A program made the translations under genes and the position numbers. Below, piece by piece: positions 23,690-35,812 of a DNA stretch of 64,000 nucleotides. This stretch comes from Lates calcarifer (taxonomy: Eukaryota > Chordata > Actinopteri > Centropomidae), in the NCBI RefSeq assembly GCF_001640805.2, contig NC_066835.1:6380227-6444226 (forward strand), read 5' to 3'. The number at the start of each line of letters is the position of its first letter. The stretch's first letter is position 1. The notes under the pieces are model-generated. The model made no database searches. It had not been told where the DNA came from and was given only the letters and a program-made list of their open reading frames with translations.

Positions 23690-24130
23690 CCAGTAGTTGC
23701 CAACCTTTTTAGCCTGACATACCCTCACAGCCTTGTCTGATGAGTCACTAACACCACCAGTTCATTTTCCAAATCTTTTCTTACGAACAGATTATAATCT
23801 GTATGTTATTTAGCACCGCTGAATCATATAAATGTGTAAATTGTTACAATATTCATTTTCACTAGCCTACCACCATTTGGCTAAGGAACAATTTCCTGTT
23901 TATCCATTATTTCAAGCTAGCTAGCTAACCATTTCAACAGCTTAGAACTTTATTCTACTATTAACAAAATCTTTCAATTGTTTATCCAGTAATGTACCAT
24001 TCATCTATTTTAACTATTTATTGATTACTTTTAGCTAACTATTTCAATTGTTTATTAACATTACTATTTAGCTATTTCAGCTGTTTAATCCATTACTTAT
24101 AGCTAACCAAGTGTTTGTTTATAAGTATAT
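23690..24130. repeat. Degenerate tandem repeat ('TTTAGCTAACTATTTCAACTG' monomer)
   Basis: Several imperfect units of roughly 35-45 bp containing 'TAGCTAACTATTTCAA' and 'TTTATCCATTAC'-like text. The same monomer type, equally degenerate, recurs at about 29985-30310, and the sequence just before each array also looks related. I infer two copies of one dispersed repeat. Confidence 0.6.
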
Positions 24131-25351
24131 TTATAAGTATTTCAACTGAGTTGCAGCTACAATATTCCTGGTCAGAAACTGCAGATTTATACTATAAGGG
24201 TGCACCAATCCACAACTGCATTAATTATTATTTATTATGTTAGGCTTTGAAAAAGTGACTTTTGACATATACGTGTAGCCATGTTACTTCTAAAATGATG
24301 AGATCAAGAAATCCTGCTAATTGAGAAAGTGAAATCAGAACTCAGAGGCTGACTTTTAAACCCAACTTAGTCCAAACTTTTTAAATCTGCCCCTGTGTGT
24401 GGGTCAGTGTATGCAGAGATGAGCACTGAGGGGTCAAGAGACGACTCAGCTCAGTGAGTGTCTGAACATCTGGGCTCTTCACTGGACGAGATAGCGCTCT
24501 CTGTGTGCTTACGAATACATTCGCACAGACACACTCAAACACATGGCTGCTTGCTGCACTTAGCACTCGGTTCCGCCGCCACCGTGGGAAGATTGCTGGT
24601 ACAGATTGCCATGGAAACACGAGACCCAGGCGCCGGTTGTTAGGAGCGATGCCTGATCAACCCAGCAGTGTGTGCATATGTGTGTGTTAAAGACGGAGGG
24701 AGGCCAAGTGGCATGCCCCCTTCCACACAATGCCCAGCTGAGTGTGTCTCTTCCTGCCTGGCAGACTGGAAGGGTGTGTTAGTTTAAACATGCTACAAGT
24801 ACATGAGTGGAAGAACTTTGTGTATGTTTTTTGAACAAGTATAATGCTTCATTTCTGTTACTTTTTCTTTCTCTTTTAAGATGTTATACTTTTCACCAGC
24901 CTCACTTTTCACCAGCGCTAACTGAGCCTTGCCTGCCTGCATTTTTTTTTTATCATATTGTATATGTAAAGTAATAAACTAACTTATAACATATGCATGT
25001 GTGTGTGTGTGCTTATAATACCCAAGTGTCAGTAATCAGTGTGACCATCACCAGGGGGGCTTATAGTGTGGTGAGTATGAGTCAGGACAAACAGAAAAGA
25101 GAAATCCCTCTTTCCCCTCCACCCTCCCTCCCTCCCTCTCACCAAACAAACCCCCCGTCCACATATCCTTTCATTACCAATCATTCCTTAATTCAGATCT
25201 GGATCTCATTTCAGCATCAGAAAACAGGGAAGAAAGAGTCTGAAAGAAAAGAGTCATCTATGAAGTAGGCTTCAGTCTCTTCTCTGTTGTTATTTTTGTC
25301 ACCCACCCACCCTTGTCTTCAAAGATTAACTTTCCTCTCTGTATCACCAAT

Positions 25352-25354
<3 letters not shown>

Positions 25355-25382
<28 letters not shown>
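25355..25382. repeat. T homopolymer (28 nt)
   Basis: Uninterrupted run of T. Runs of this length are prone to length error in sequencing. Confidence 0.95.
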
Positions 25383-25795
25383 CAAAAAATGAAATCACTC
25401 TGGTTTCACTCATCGTCTTTGGCCGGCACCACCCCCCAGTTGTTCCAGGATGAGGCAAGTTGCATGAAAAACATGCACCAAGTGGAAAGTAATTAAGAAG
25501 ATGAATGAATAAATAAATAAGTTAATTATGAAAATGGTTTCATGGTGGGGGTGTGTGAAGGGAGGGTGATGGAGAGGAACATAAGAGAGAGAGAGCTGGC
25601 ACTGGATGGGGGGATGGAATTCTGGGAGATTTCTGGCGATCTTGGTCGGCCACTTCAAGTCCTTTCCCTCCCATCCCTCCAAACCACAACAAGGCAACGT
25701 CCCTTATTGAAATTAACAAGCTCATACTTTTACAATTTGCACACACACGCACACATACGCAACTCAAATATGAACGTGTGAATGCTCAGGGACAT

Positions 25796-25796
<1 letters not shown>

Positions 25797-25836
<40 letters not shown>

Positions 25837-25859
25837 ATGGCCATGAACTGATTCATACA

Positions 25860-25912
<53 letters not shown>
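25797..25912. repeat. Two adjacent (CA)n arrays
   Basis: CA runs at 25797-25835 and 25862-25912 are separated by 26 bp of unique sequence containing 'CCATGGCCATGAACTGATTC'. They create poly-Thr/His and poly-Cys/Val ORFs that are artefacts. Confidence 0.95.
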
Positions 25913-25914
<2 letters not shown>

Positions 25915-26374
25915 CTCCCTCACACGAATGTGGACAGTGCATACCCACAATTTATAAGGCACAAACACTCAGCTGCAATTATTGCTTCTGATGCATGACT
26001 ATTGCTATTGTTTGAAAGTCTGTGAGATGGAACCAGCTCAGCAGGATATTTTGTTTGTGACTTTTCCCTCTACATTCATGTCAAAATGGATAACTGATCA
26101 GATATGTCTCACTGCATGGTTGACTTCGATTATTTGTACTCTGTTTTTTTAGGAACAGAAAACCAACTTTCAGCAACATTATTTTCTATAATGTGGATAC
26201 TCCAGTTTAAAAAAAAAAAACCCTCAGAAGAATTCAAACCTGTTGAAAGTAAACTTGGTGTAAACTATTAAACAAAGTGAATTTTATTTCTCACAGAAGC
26301 TCATAATTACAAACAGTACTGGTGTCAGTATCAGTATCATACAAGGACCAGAGCCATTTTTGAGGCACGGCAAA

Positions 26375-26470
26375 GCAAAGAAAGTTTATTTGTATGTCAC
26401 CTCTCAACACCAACACAATTCAAAGTGATTTACAGTACAAAGATATAAAACATATGTAGACGAGACATGC
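26375..26470. repeat. Teleost interspersed repeat ('AATTCAAAGTGATTTACAGTA' family)
   Basis: The segment contains 'AAAGTTTATTTGTATGTCAC' and 'CAATTCAAAGTGATTTACAG', typical of a widespread fish repeat whose consensus resembles 'TTTATTTATATAGC...TTCAAAGTGCTTTACA'. No coding content. Confidence 0.65.
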
Positions 26471-28134
26471 AAAGAAAATTTAAAAATAATGAAATAAAGT
26501 AGGCAATAAAAACAAGCTAAATGGAATAAAGCAAGTTAAGACATTCATGTCATTTATATCCATAAAATGTCAATTCTTCACTAAATGAGAAAAAGAGCCT
26601 TACTTCTTGCTTTGTGAAATTGCATTTTTTTTTAGATTGTTTAATTGAGTTTCCATATTTGGTGATTCTCACCAAATATGGAAACTATATATATATGGAA
26701 ACTATATATCTACACTAGAGAAACAACATATTAGAAGTTGTATCTTGATACAAAAAATATTGAAAAACAAAATGAGAAAAAGACAAAAAATTGCACAACC
26801 TCATGAATATGTTTATTTCTAGTAGTTCTGGTACTTTCCAAGCTCCAAGGAAAGCCTCTGACTGAAACACATCTGCTATAATGTTTTAGCAAAAACTTAT
26901 TTTGATCTGTATGTATATAGACTTTGATAGAGTGCCACCTTCTCCTACTTTGAGAACTGATATAAAAATTGACTGTTAACACACAGCAAGTTTATTATAA
27001 TTCAAGTTCCAGATAAATATTATCAAAGGGACCAAATCCTAAATGGCCATGTTCCAGTAAAAATATGAGCAGATATGATTAAATTGCTGTGGTGTTTGTA
27101 AATATGCCTTATCCCAATAAATGATCAAATGTGATCAAATAGCGTTTCGCAAATGGAACGTTTGTTCACTGTCTAGAATCCCTGTGGAGAATTTGTGAAA
27201 GGCCAAATGTGGTCAAAGGAGCTCTGCGTGGTGCCCTGCTGTATGCAAGTGCTATTGACATATACCCAAAAACTCTGTCGATTCCTTATTGGTATGAGGC
27301 TTTTATAACAGTTGGCCTGTGGCTGAGTGTTCAGTCATTGGGGTCAAGATTGGATTGGCATGGGAACTGGCACCGGAGTAGCTTGGCACTGTCCAGGCTG
27401 GACCCATGAGGGAATTATCTGCCCCCTCAGACACATAAGGAATGCCTGGGGTCCTGTGGCACTGCTTGTAAGGCCGTCGCCACGATTCACTCGGAATAAC
27501 CTGGATATATGAGGCATTCTTGGGAACGCCAGGTTTGTTCCTATGGGCTGTTTCCAAAGGGCTGCATTGTGTTTTTATGATCTGATTGAGCTGATATGAG
27601 GTGTGAATAAACCTCCAGAGAAATAGGGTTAGACACAGTCAGTATATATGTTTGAGATAGTGGCTGCTGTGATTTGAGGTGTCAAGAGGGCAGGAGGGCT
27701 TGCAGCGATGGGTCATGCTGCCTGTCAGACAGCGAGAGACATAGAGAGGACAGGGAGAGAGAGAGAGAGTCCTCCCTCCTCATCCGGCTCCCCTACGCAA
27801 AGATAAATAAGGAGGCTAAAAGCCGAGGAGAAGAAGCAGAAAAGAGCTTTTGTGGTTTCCGAGTGGGGTCCCTTTCATGGCGGTTCCCACAGCACTGGGC
27901 CTGTGATGACATTCACCATGTTTCACACACACACACGCATGCTGATGGGCCCTGTGACTGCGGTGACTTTCGCTGGTGCCGGGCCCCAGACGGGACGGCG
28001 AGGGCCCCGAGAGCCACAGGCAGCCATTGTGCTGTCGCCGCGGAAACCAGCCTCTTTATGTCAGACATGTTTTTCTGTTTGTTTTCTTTTTTATGTCTTT
28101 AATGTGGGCAAGGGGGAATGTTTCCCCTCTCATC

Positions 28135-28330
28135 TCGCCCCCACCGCCACCCCCACCCCCCACCCTCCCTCCTCACTGCTCTGCGTTATTTCCCCCCAAT
28201 ACCCATCTTCCTCCTCCTCCCACCAATCCATCCACATTTGTTTCTCCTCTTTTCCTCCCTCCTCCTCTTCCACTCCCTTCCTCCCTCATGTTGACTCCCC
28301 CAACCCCCCCTACCCCCTTTTCCCCCTGGA
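28135..28330. repeat. C/T-rich tract
   Basis: About 200 bp of nearly pure pyrimidine with several C runs of 5-7. It produces proline/serine-rich spurious ORFs. The composition resembles the tract at 23090-23340. Confidence 0.55.
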
Positions 28331-29984
28331 GATCGTCATTTGTAAAGCTCTTTGCTTAGACAGCCCATATCTTTGTCGTGGTGTTGTGGCCTCCCTCTCA
28401 CTCAGCTCCTTTTTATCTGTACTTCATGAGGTTTTGGCACAAACTGGCACTTTTTCTCCCTGCGCTGAAAAAAAAAAAAAACCCCAACAAAACAATGTGC
28501 ACAACTCTAAAACAACAAAACCTTTCCCCAAAAGAATTCTGCCTTTCCCACGCTAAGCCAATTTTCTTCACAAGATTAAACAAACTCCCAATAACAAAAT
28601 GAAAGAAAAGGGGAGGGGGAGAGGGGGAGGGAGGTGGAGAAAAAAGAAAAAAACAAAGAATCTGGTTATGATTCGAGTCTCCAAAAAAGCCAAAAGAGGA
28701 TGCCCCATAGTCCTCCAATGAGAAAAACAAACCTGAAAAAAAGCCAACTGTTACTATTTTTAAGCGCTTGAAGAATGTCGCTCGGTGCCATGACTCAAAG
28801 GCACGCCGGCCCTCGTCCGTAATCAGTTCATTCTGACTGCACTCCTCCACCACATCACACACAGGACGCAATCTTTTATGAGCCGCAGAGAAAGATGAGG
28901 AGACGAAGGGGAAAGCGAAAAATGAAAGAGTTCAGGGCTAATCCATGCATGCAACTGTGCCTGATTTGATGACCGGGGTTTTAAGACTCAGCTAATATTA
29001 GCCACTGTAAAACTAGTTTTGCTCGAGCTGACTATCATTCAAGTTTATGGAGGAGACTAATTTTTATTGCATGGAGCCATGTGATGCTTAATTCCTCTAT
29101 CAGCTTTCTATTTTTGTGAGTGGCTGGAGAAAAGGCGTGCAGTGTAGAAACTTGCAGTTCTCAGAGGAAAGTAAACTGTGCATGGCAAGGATGTATTCAA
29201 AACTGGAAACATATGCATCTGTTCCTCGGTCAGCTCGAAATTCTGAGATTTGGATAAATTGAATTCAAGTCTGGTTCAGAGGCGCTCTCTCACGGAGTCG
29301 TAAAACCCAGGAGATGGTGCTCCATCCCTGTTTTATGCTGCCCCGAACACCCTGAGCTGCAGCTCTCTGACACCCTCTCACTTTCCCAAATCCCTCTTAT
29401 AACTTTACACCTCAGATTACGGCCTTATCAGGGAGGCATCCTGCCGACACCTCGTTCTGACGGCAGCTCGGAAGAGCAGGCGTAAGCCCTTAAAAACCGG
29501 CATAAAAACTTGCCGCCACCACACTGCTGGGTAATTTTTAGTGTTCCCAGAAGGGGATTATAGTGAGTGCACAGGGAAAGAAAAGGAGACTTTGATGGAG
29601 GAAGGATGAGGGTAATGACGAATATCTCCTGAGGGAGTCATACCACTTTTATTGGCCCTAATAATGGCTTTTATTATTATTATTAAAAATCACTAGAACT
29701 GAAATTCTGGAAGCTTTTATCACTGAATCTGTATTCTGTATGCATTCTTATTTTACTGGCACAAAACTAAGTCTGTGTTGTTCAGTAAAACTAATGGATT
29801 TCAGCTGATATATAGTGATATCTTGTGTAGATGTCACAGTGATTCCCAAGCCTTTTCGTCTGATGCACAACCACAGCCCAGTCAGATGAACACAACTTTG
29901 TGTTACTACCAGTTGCAGTGGCAGAAGAAGCTGCAACATGTTTGTATGATTTACCTTTACCTGTTCATCCATCCCCACTGACTT

Positions 29985-30310
29985 AGTTTATCTATTCCTT
30001 TTAGCTGACTATTTCAGTTCATCCATTACTTTTAGTAAGTTGTTTCAACTGTTTCTCTTACTTTTTGCATTTTCAGCTATTCATTACTTTTCTATGGCTA
30101 TTTCCACAGTTCATTACGTTTAGCTATCTATTCCAAATGTTTACCTTTAGCTTACTATTAAAATCAGTTTATCCATTATCTTCAGCAGTTTTAACTGTTT
30201 ATCTATTACATTAGCTTTAACATTTTCAACAATTTATTCATTACTTTTTGTATGAAATGTATGTTTTATGTTACTTTTAGCTGATGATTTGTTTATTGAT
30301 TATTTAGCTG
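29985..30310. repeat. Degenerate tandem repeat, second locus
   Basis: Imperfect units with 'TTTAGCTGACTATTTCAG', 'CATTACTTTTAGTAAGTTGT' and similar text, matching the array at about 23690-24130. Six or more degraded units are visible by eye. Confidence 0.6.
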
Positions 30311-30319
30311 CTCACTTGC

Positions 30320-33050
30320 TAACTAGTTAGTTTTCACACACTTAGTTGCATCTGTGGTGTTCATGTGTTATTTTGTTGGGCAACCACTTGTCATTGTAAA
30401 TTTACTAATGACCGTAGTCCTATTTGGATGTCTGTTTTCCTCTTTAACACAAACATGTGGATATAGCACCCCTGGGGTACAAGTACAGTATATCAGATAA
30501 TATGTGATGCTAATTGTGTTCATCGACTGCCATGAGACAACTTCCCAGGCCACTACTTTGTGCATTTTTTTTTAATGTAAATGCAATGCTGTCTGTTTTG
30601 ACATCAAACAAAAGCAAGACAATGCCATGACAAAGCTTGACACACACTGCAGAGATATATGGATGCAGACAGACACAAATACACACACTCAGAAACCTAC
30701 ACGCGACAGATGTTCATGTAAAACCGGCATGCTGAAAGGCATATTTGCGTAGTGAACTAATTCAATGCGCTCTGCATGTAGCTCAGGCACAGACACACGC
30801 TGTCTTTCTCAGACATGAAAACTTGCTTGAGGTCAATGCTGGAGGACGACTAGCTAACTGTATATAGTGCAGGAGGCTTTGATCTTTGTACTTGGCTGTG
30901 GCAAAGACAGCCAGCCAGCGCTGAGGCTCTGCGCTACCGGAAGCTTGTGGTCTGGGACGGCTCCATTTACTACTCTGTTCTGGTGCTAAATATACAATAA
31001 TAAAAAGGCTGGCAGATTTATTTCAGACTGCGATACATTTCCTCCCCAGCAAGGGAAGAAAGGACTAAGCGAGAGACAGACGTCTCCAGATCACTGAGGA
31101 ACATTAAGTGATAATTACAGAGAGAGATAGACAGAAAGAGAGAGACGAGGTTTCCCCCTCTCGCTTTTCTCTTCCTCTTCCTCTGCTACCACAGAGGAAA
31201 GTGGTGTCTCCAAAACTGAAGAGGGGCGCCCGCTGTATTAGACTCCCAATGATTGGCTATGATTGCATTATCTGATCCCATGAGGGATAAAAGGACAGCA
31301 ACACACACACACACACACCACACACACACACTCTCACCACATGCCTGTATTTCATTGCTCAATGATGACTGTCTCTTCAGAAGTCAAACATGGCTTTTTC
31401 GAAAACATCTTTAGACATGTAGGCATCAAAGAAAATAGGATTCAAATTCAAACATTATCTTTTTCAAGTCAGTTTTCTGAAACACATAAGCACGCACGCA
31501 CACACACACGCACATATACACACTCATACTCCCCTATGTACTCGACTTCACCACCAGTCCACCGCACTCCTCTCAAAGCTCTTTGATCCCCGGTCGAGGG
31601 TCCTCTCCGCGGTGCCTCTGTCTGAATTCCAGAGATTCTGGGATAATTCAAACGTTTCACGGCACATACTTGGTCCCCCCAGGAGACAGCGGCGGAGATG
31701 GAAAATGCCACCACGGTCCCCGGCTCTCTCTCCCTCCATTGTCCCTACTCTTTAATCAGGCCCTCTCTGTGGCTCGCGTTGCCACCGTGGTGTGTTGTCT
31801 CAGCCTGGGAAAATGCCGGCCTAAGTGGCTGTTATGTGCTGAGGCGCAGACCACAGGGACCCAAAGGGGTGCTGCTGGAGCCCTCTGTGCCAGCCGTGGG
31901 TCTCAGAGTGGCTAACACACACAATGAGTGAGGTCCCAAATCTGGATGTAGCCTTACATAACAACCAACGCTACATCTATTTACTTTTTCGAGTGAGCTT
32001 CGATCAGTAAATCATACATCATCATAATCATAGGCGTAAGGCAAAACCCAACGATAAATCATGAATATTATTTGTTCCTAAGGGGTTGCTGGGTGTAAAC
32101 CAGCATTAAACTGCCACACAGATAGGGCAGCATTGTAGAAACTCCAGTGTTATTGCTTGGCTGTGAAAGGTCTGTGGAGAGGGAGTTTCCTGCCCTTATG
32201 TCAACACATGACCAAAACAAAGGCCTTGTGTTTCCCTGAGTCAGAGCGAGAAGAAGGTCAGGAACCAGCGCTACCTCAGAGTTGAACCCATTTCAGCTTT
32301 GTTTTGGGACAGACTCATGTTAGGGCTGGGCAGCTGGGTCAACTGACGGTTGGCCTGCCTTCAGCCGGACACAACACTCCATCAGGTCAAGTTTACAATG
32401 GACTGAGTCAAACCCTGCTGGTTTATACTAGTTTATATTTAGTGCTTATAAGCGTGAACAGAGTTTTTATGAGGTGCCATAAATTTCATTTTCAAAAGAG
32501 GGTGAGTATGGAGGCTCATGTACGCCTACTCTGTGGTTTCTCCAGGCCTCCACGAAGCCTTTGTATTCACCCTGTTTGCCATGGGAAAATATCTGAAACA
32601 AATAAGTCGCCTGGTCGGCACCCATCAGTGTAAAAAACACTTCTAAGAGCTGTGGATTGTGCTGAGAGGGTGTGGCACACTGCTTAAGGAACTACTTGTT
32701 TACTCTCACTATGTCCGAAAATAAAAAAAGGAACTAGTTTCTCTTTAAGATGGAAGGCAAATAAACAAGTATTCCTGAGTAGACATTGTGGGCAGGCACA
32801 AGCTGCCTGTGGTTGTGCAGCGATATGCTGGACTTGGTATGAGCAGGAGTGCAACACTTCAAGGTTCTTCCCTCAAAACATCATCACCACCATCATCACT
32901 GTCATCATCACTACCAGTAAGCTGCTGCAATGGAGAAAGACAGACACAACTCAAACTTCATAGTAGTTAAAACAAGACTGTGTTAAATGTAAATTCTTCT
33001 CAAAGGAAAAAAAAAATCAAAAGGCAGATTGCCAAGTTACAATGGTCGAA
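30320..33050. other. Gene-poor spacer upstream of zbtb8b
   Basis: No gene recognised. There is a CA array at about 31300-31331. Complex GC-richer stretches at about 30890-31080 and 31580-31900 contain short ORFs on both strands, none with family resemblance or splice-phase support. They may be regulatory DNA. Confidence 0.4.
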
Positions 33051-33109
33051 TAAGACCAAATTACAGATACTGTGATGTCCCTGAGTAACAAGGTGTGAAC
33101 AAAAGTTCA

Positions 33110-34165
33110 GATGTAAAGGCAAAGACATCAGTGACACACTCTATAGCAGTGGGTGGCAGTACTAAGTCACTTCATAGTTTGCCAGTCACCATAAAACATA
33201 AAAAGAACAAAAAAGAAGGTTACCACAACAAACATGTCGAGAGAAGTGGAAGAACCACCACCTAACAGAGTGCTGAGGGTTACAACAAAGAAGAAAAGAT
33301 TGGCAGAGGGTCAACGGACCAAAAGAGAAAGTGAAAAACGATTGAGCAAGAATAACCCTTGGTCCAACAATAACAGGATGGAAAGAAGCGAAACAACAAC
33401 TGGGTTTCCCAACAGACTCGGAGATGGCATCTGTTTTACTCATCCAGTAATGCAATTTCCAACACTAGCTTCTACTATGCGTTGGTCACTGCACTGCAGT
33501 GGCAGTTTGGTGTGGAAATTACATTTTTGTCATTGCTGTTTGTGGCTGCAATTTAATATCCTGATGTTAGAATGCTTCAAAAGTTAAGCTAACATTAGAG
33601 TTTTATTCAGCGAAAGCATACGAAACAAAAGTTACATGTTAAGTCATAGCCTAACATGGCCAGTTTTATCATAATGTTATCACCAACAGTAACCATATTT
33701 ATGTAAAGCATCCCATCCCAGTTTCTTCCTATTATTTATCAGCCACTCTTGACAAATATGTAAATCATCATGAACAGATGTTCATTAGCCCATCATTCCT
33801 TCCATATGTAACCCAGCTGGTAATCAACAGAGCCAAGTTCCAAACTACCAGCCCTCAACTGTATTTGTAGGTACATAGGTGGTCATCAACAGAGCAAAGC
33901 CACATACTGCTAACCACCAGACTGTATTTTCTGTAGTGTGTGAAGATGGTGTGGATTGTAACATTACTGAAACATACTCACATGTGGGTGACTTACTAAC
34001 TGCCCAGGGATATGGCTTGAATTGTTAACCCTGCCAAGGGAAGACCCTTCCCTGTTGCTAGTCAATGTATGCGGTCGGTGTGAAGCTAACCTGGCATCCT
34101 GTAATTACCACTTGTGGTTGCAGAGGGCACTGTTGCCACTGCTCAGTTACATAGTGTTGCTTTAA
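33110..34165 (+). mobile_element. Relic of a teleost DNA transposon
   Basis: A plus-strand ORF at 33234 starts MSREVEEPPPNRVLRV and then becomes charged (KKKRLAEGQRTKRESEKR). After a frame slip the sequence still reads QQLGFPTDSEMASVLL, a fragment type found again and again in fish genomes inside a dispersed transposon. The right end at about 34144-34165 carries 'AGTTACATAGTGTTGCTTTA', a terminus common to that repeat family. The ORF is frameshifted and the left boundary is uncertain, so this is a non-functional fragment. The stretch 34170-35090 shows no gene. Confidence 0.5.
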
Positions 34166-35099
34166 AGTGAAGGAAATTATTTACTGCCAAAAAGATATAC
34201 TTACCGTCATGTGTTTATAATATAAGGTGCGCTAATAAAGTTGAAATAAGTTCTGAGATCCGTCAGTATGGTTTGGAGGTGTGATTAAATCTGTATACTT
34301 TTGTCCCTCTTTTAGAGATGTACAGTGGGATGACAGCAGAACAGCGTAACTGCTCTCAGCCCCCTGCAAATAGTACTTGTGTAACTTCAGTATATGCCAT
34401 AATTTTTGCCATTGTTTTATGCCATTGTTTAGAGAAATGTTTCACATTATGTATGGGATGCAGTGTTTAAACTCTTTTACTTTAATTTATTTGTGTCTGT
34501 GTCTTTCAACTGCCAACTAAGCTACAACCACCCCATGGGACAAGAGTAACCACAAAAATGTGGCAGCCGATGAAGGCTGGCACTATGACATTTATTTAAT
34601 ATGGAACACTTCATGAGCTAGAAGTCTATGTTAAAAAAGAAGAGATGTTGGGATATGTGGGTTGAGGTACACACAGTTGAGTAAGATTGCTTTCTTTTGT
34701 ATTTCACCTCTCCTTTTAATTTTCAGTTGATGATGTATTATGACTATCTTAATTAAAAGATAATTAAAATATTTTTTTTATTTGTTTAGTTTGCTCCAAA
34801 CTTAAACTAATGAATCAGTCAATCAGTGTGGTGTACAGTTAATACTGGGATGAAGTAAGGTTATTCCATGGCTTCAAAGAACACAGAGATGCTGAAATAC
34901 AGACTTCTGAAAAAAAACAAAAAAAAAAAACAGACTTCTATCTGTCTTACTGTACCTGCAGTCTGTCTAAGGTTTTACCAGTGTCTTACAGGTTTACAAA
35001 TCAATTTCTACCTCCCCTACCAATTTTACCTTTAGCTTTAACAGTACATTTAGAAGACGCACGGGCAACGCCTCCGTTGGTCACTGATTGGTTAAATGA

Positions 35100-35231
35100 A
35101 AACGTCACCGGTTGTTGAACGCGGAAGTATGTTGGCTAACGTTAATAGTGGGACGGGACAATGAGCCTTGCTAGTCTATATTTTTATGTTATAATAAAGG
35201 ATTTGTGACGTTCAGAAGCGTAATTAGACAG
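35100..35231 (+). promoter_or_regulatory. zbtb8b promoter and noncoding first exon
   Basis: An ETS/GABP-type site CGGAAGT (35122-35128) sits in a locally CpG-containing stretch without a TATA box. It is followed by a probable 5' UTR exon ending at 35231 with donor GTGAGA. The acceptor before coding exon 1 is the CAG at 35791-35793. The transcription start is not visible; I place it between about 35130 and 35160. Confidence 0.5.
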
Positions 35232-35812
35232 GTGAGACCACATTATGCCTTTTTTCACACTGTGTGTCAACATTCTTCACAAAGTGCAGTCTGCGTAGTT
35301 CGTCAGCTGTTTTCAGTATCTAACGCTAGCTGCTCGGCGCTAACAACACAAGCTAGCATGTTAGCAAACACAAAGTAGGGTTATTTGGCTGTTGTCTTCT
35401 CTTTTTCTCCTCTGTCAAACGTGTGCTCAGTTATCTGAACATTTGTTTGCGTAATTCTCAGCAATCTTAAGACAGCAAGTCTTTTGTGGTGTTAAACGTT
35501 ACCTTACTTCAGTGACAATAACACTGCACAAACCTAATGCGCATTAGCAAAGTTAACTTCTTGGTGAAGGTTTTTCTTCTCTGCCAATGCCCCATTTTGA
35601 CTGAAGAGTGTAAGAATCACGTTTGCATACTCGGATACAAGTCTGTCTCAGATACAAGTAACTTGAAGTCAAGTTGCACACAAAATAGTGTGTAGTTGAT
35701 TTTATATGAAACATCTGACACCATAGTTCAGTATCAACCTGTTGCTGTTCCCTGTTAAAAGTCACACACTCTTCTCTTTCCTCTCTCTGGCAGGGCTCAC
35801 TGAAGTGCAGAC

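Larger units (their letters stand above)
24200..29650. other. Gene-poor spacer upstream of heyl
   Basis: No coding gene is supported. ORFs here are low-complexity or lack any family resemblance. It contains a T homopolymer (25355-25382), two CA arrays, a dispersed repeat at about 26375-26470 and a C/T-rich tract at about 28135-28330. Complex, GC-richer islands at about 27850-28060, 28770-28870 and 29270-29520 stand out from the AT-rich background. They could be conserved noncoding elements, which only alignment could show. Confidence 0.45.

Noticed and set aside
25782..25991. Thr-His repeat ORFs and their Val-Cys antisense
   Set aside because: Pure translation of CA microsatellites. Similar artefacts occur at 14.1-14.4, 17.3-17.5, 53.8-54.1 and 62.6-62.8 kb.
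27674..28871. Overlapping ORFs of 127-234 aa on both strands
   Set aside because: Low-complexity Pro/Ser/Phe composition from C/T-rich DNA, no family resemblance, no splice-phase support, and mutually exclusive frames.
31469..31931. ORFs of 63-110 aa on both strands in a GC-richer island
   Set aside because: No recognisable domain and no consistent frame or splice signals. Better treated as possible noncoding regulatory DNA.
33234..33587. 117-aa ORF starting MSREVEEPP as a novel gene
   Set aside because: The charged segment and the frameshifted QQLGFPTDSEMAS continuation match a dispersed fish transposon fragment, and a repeat-type terminus follows at about 34.15 kb.
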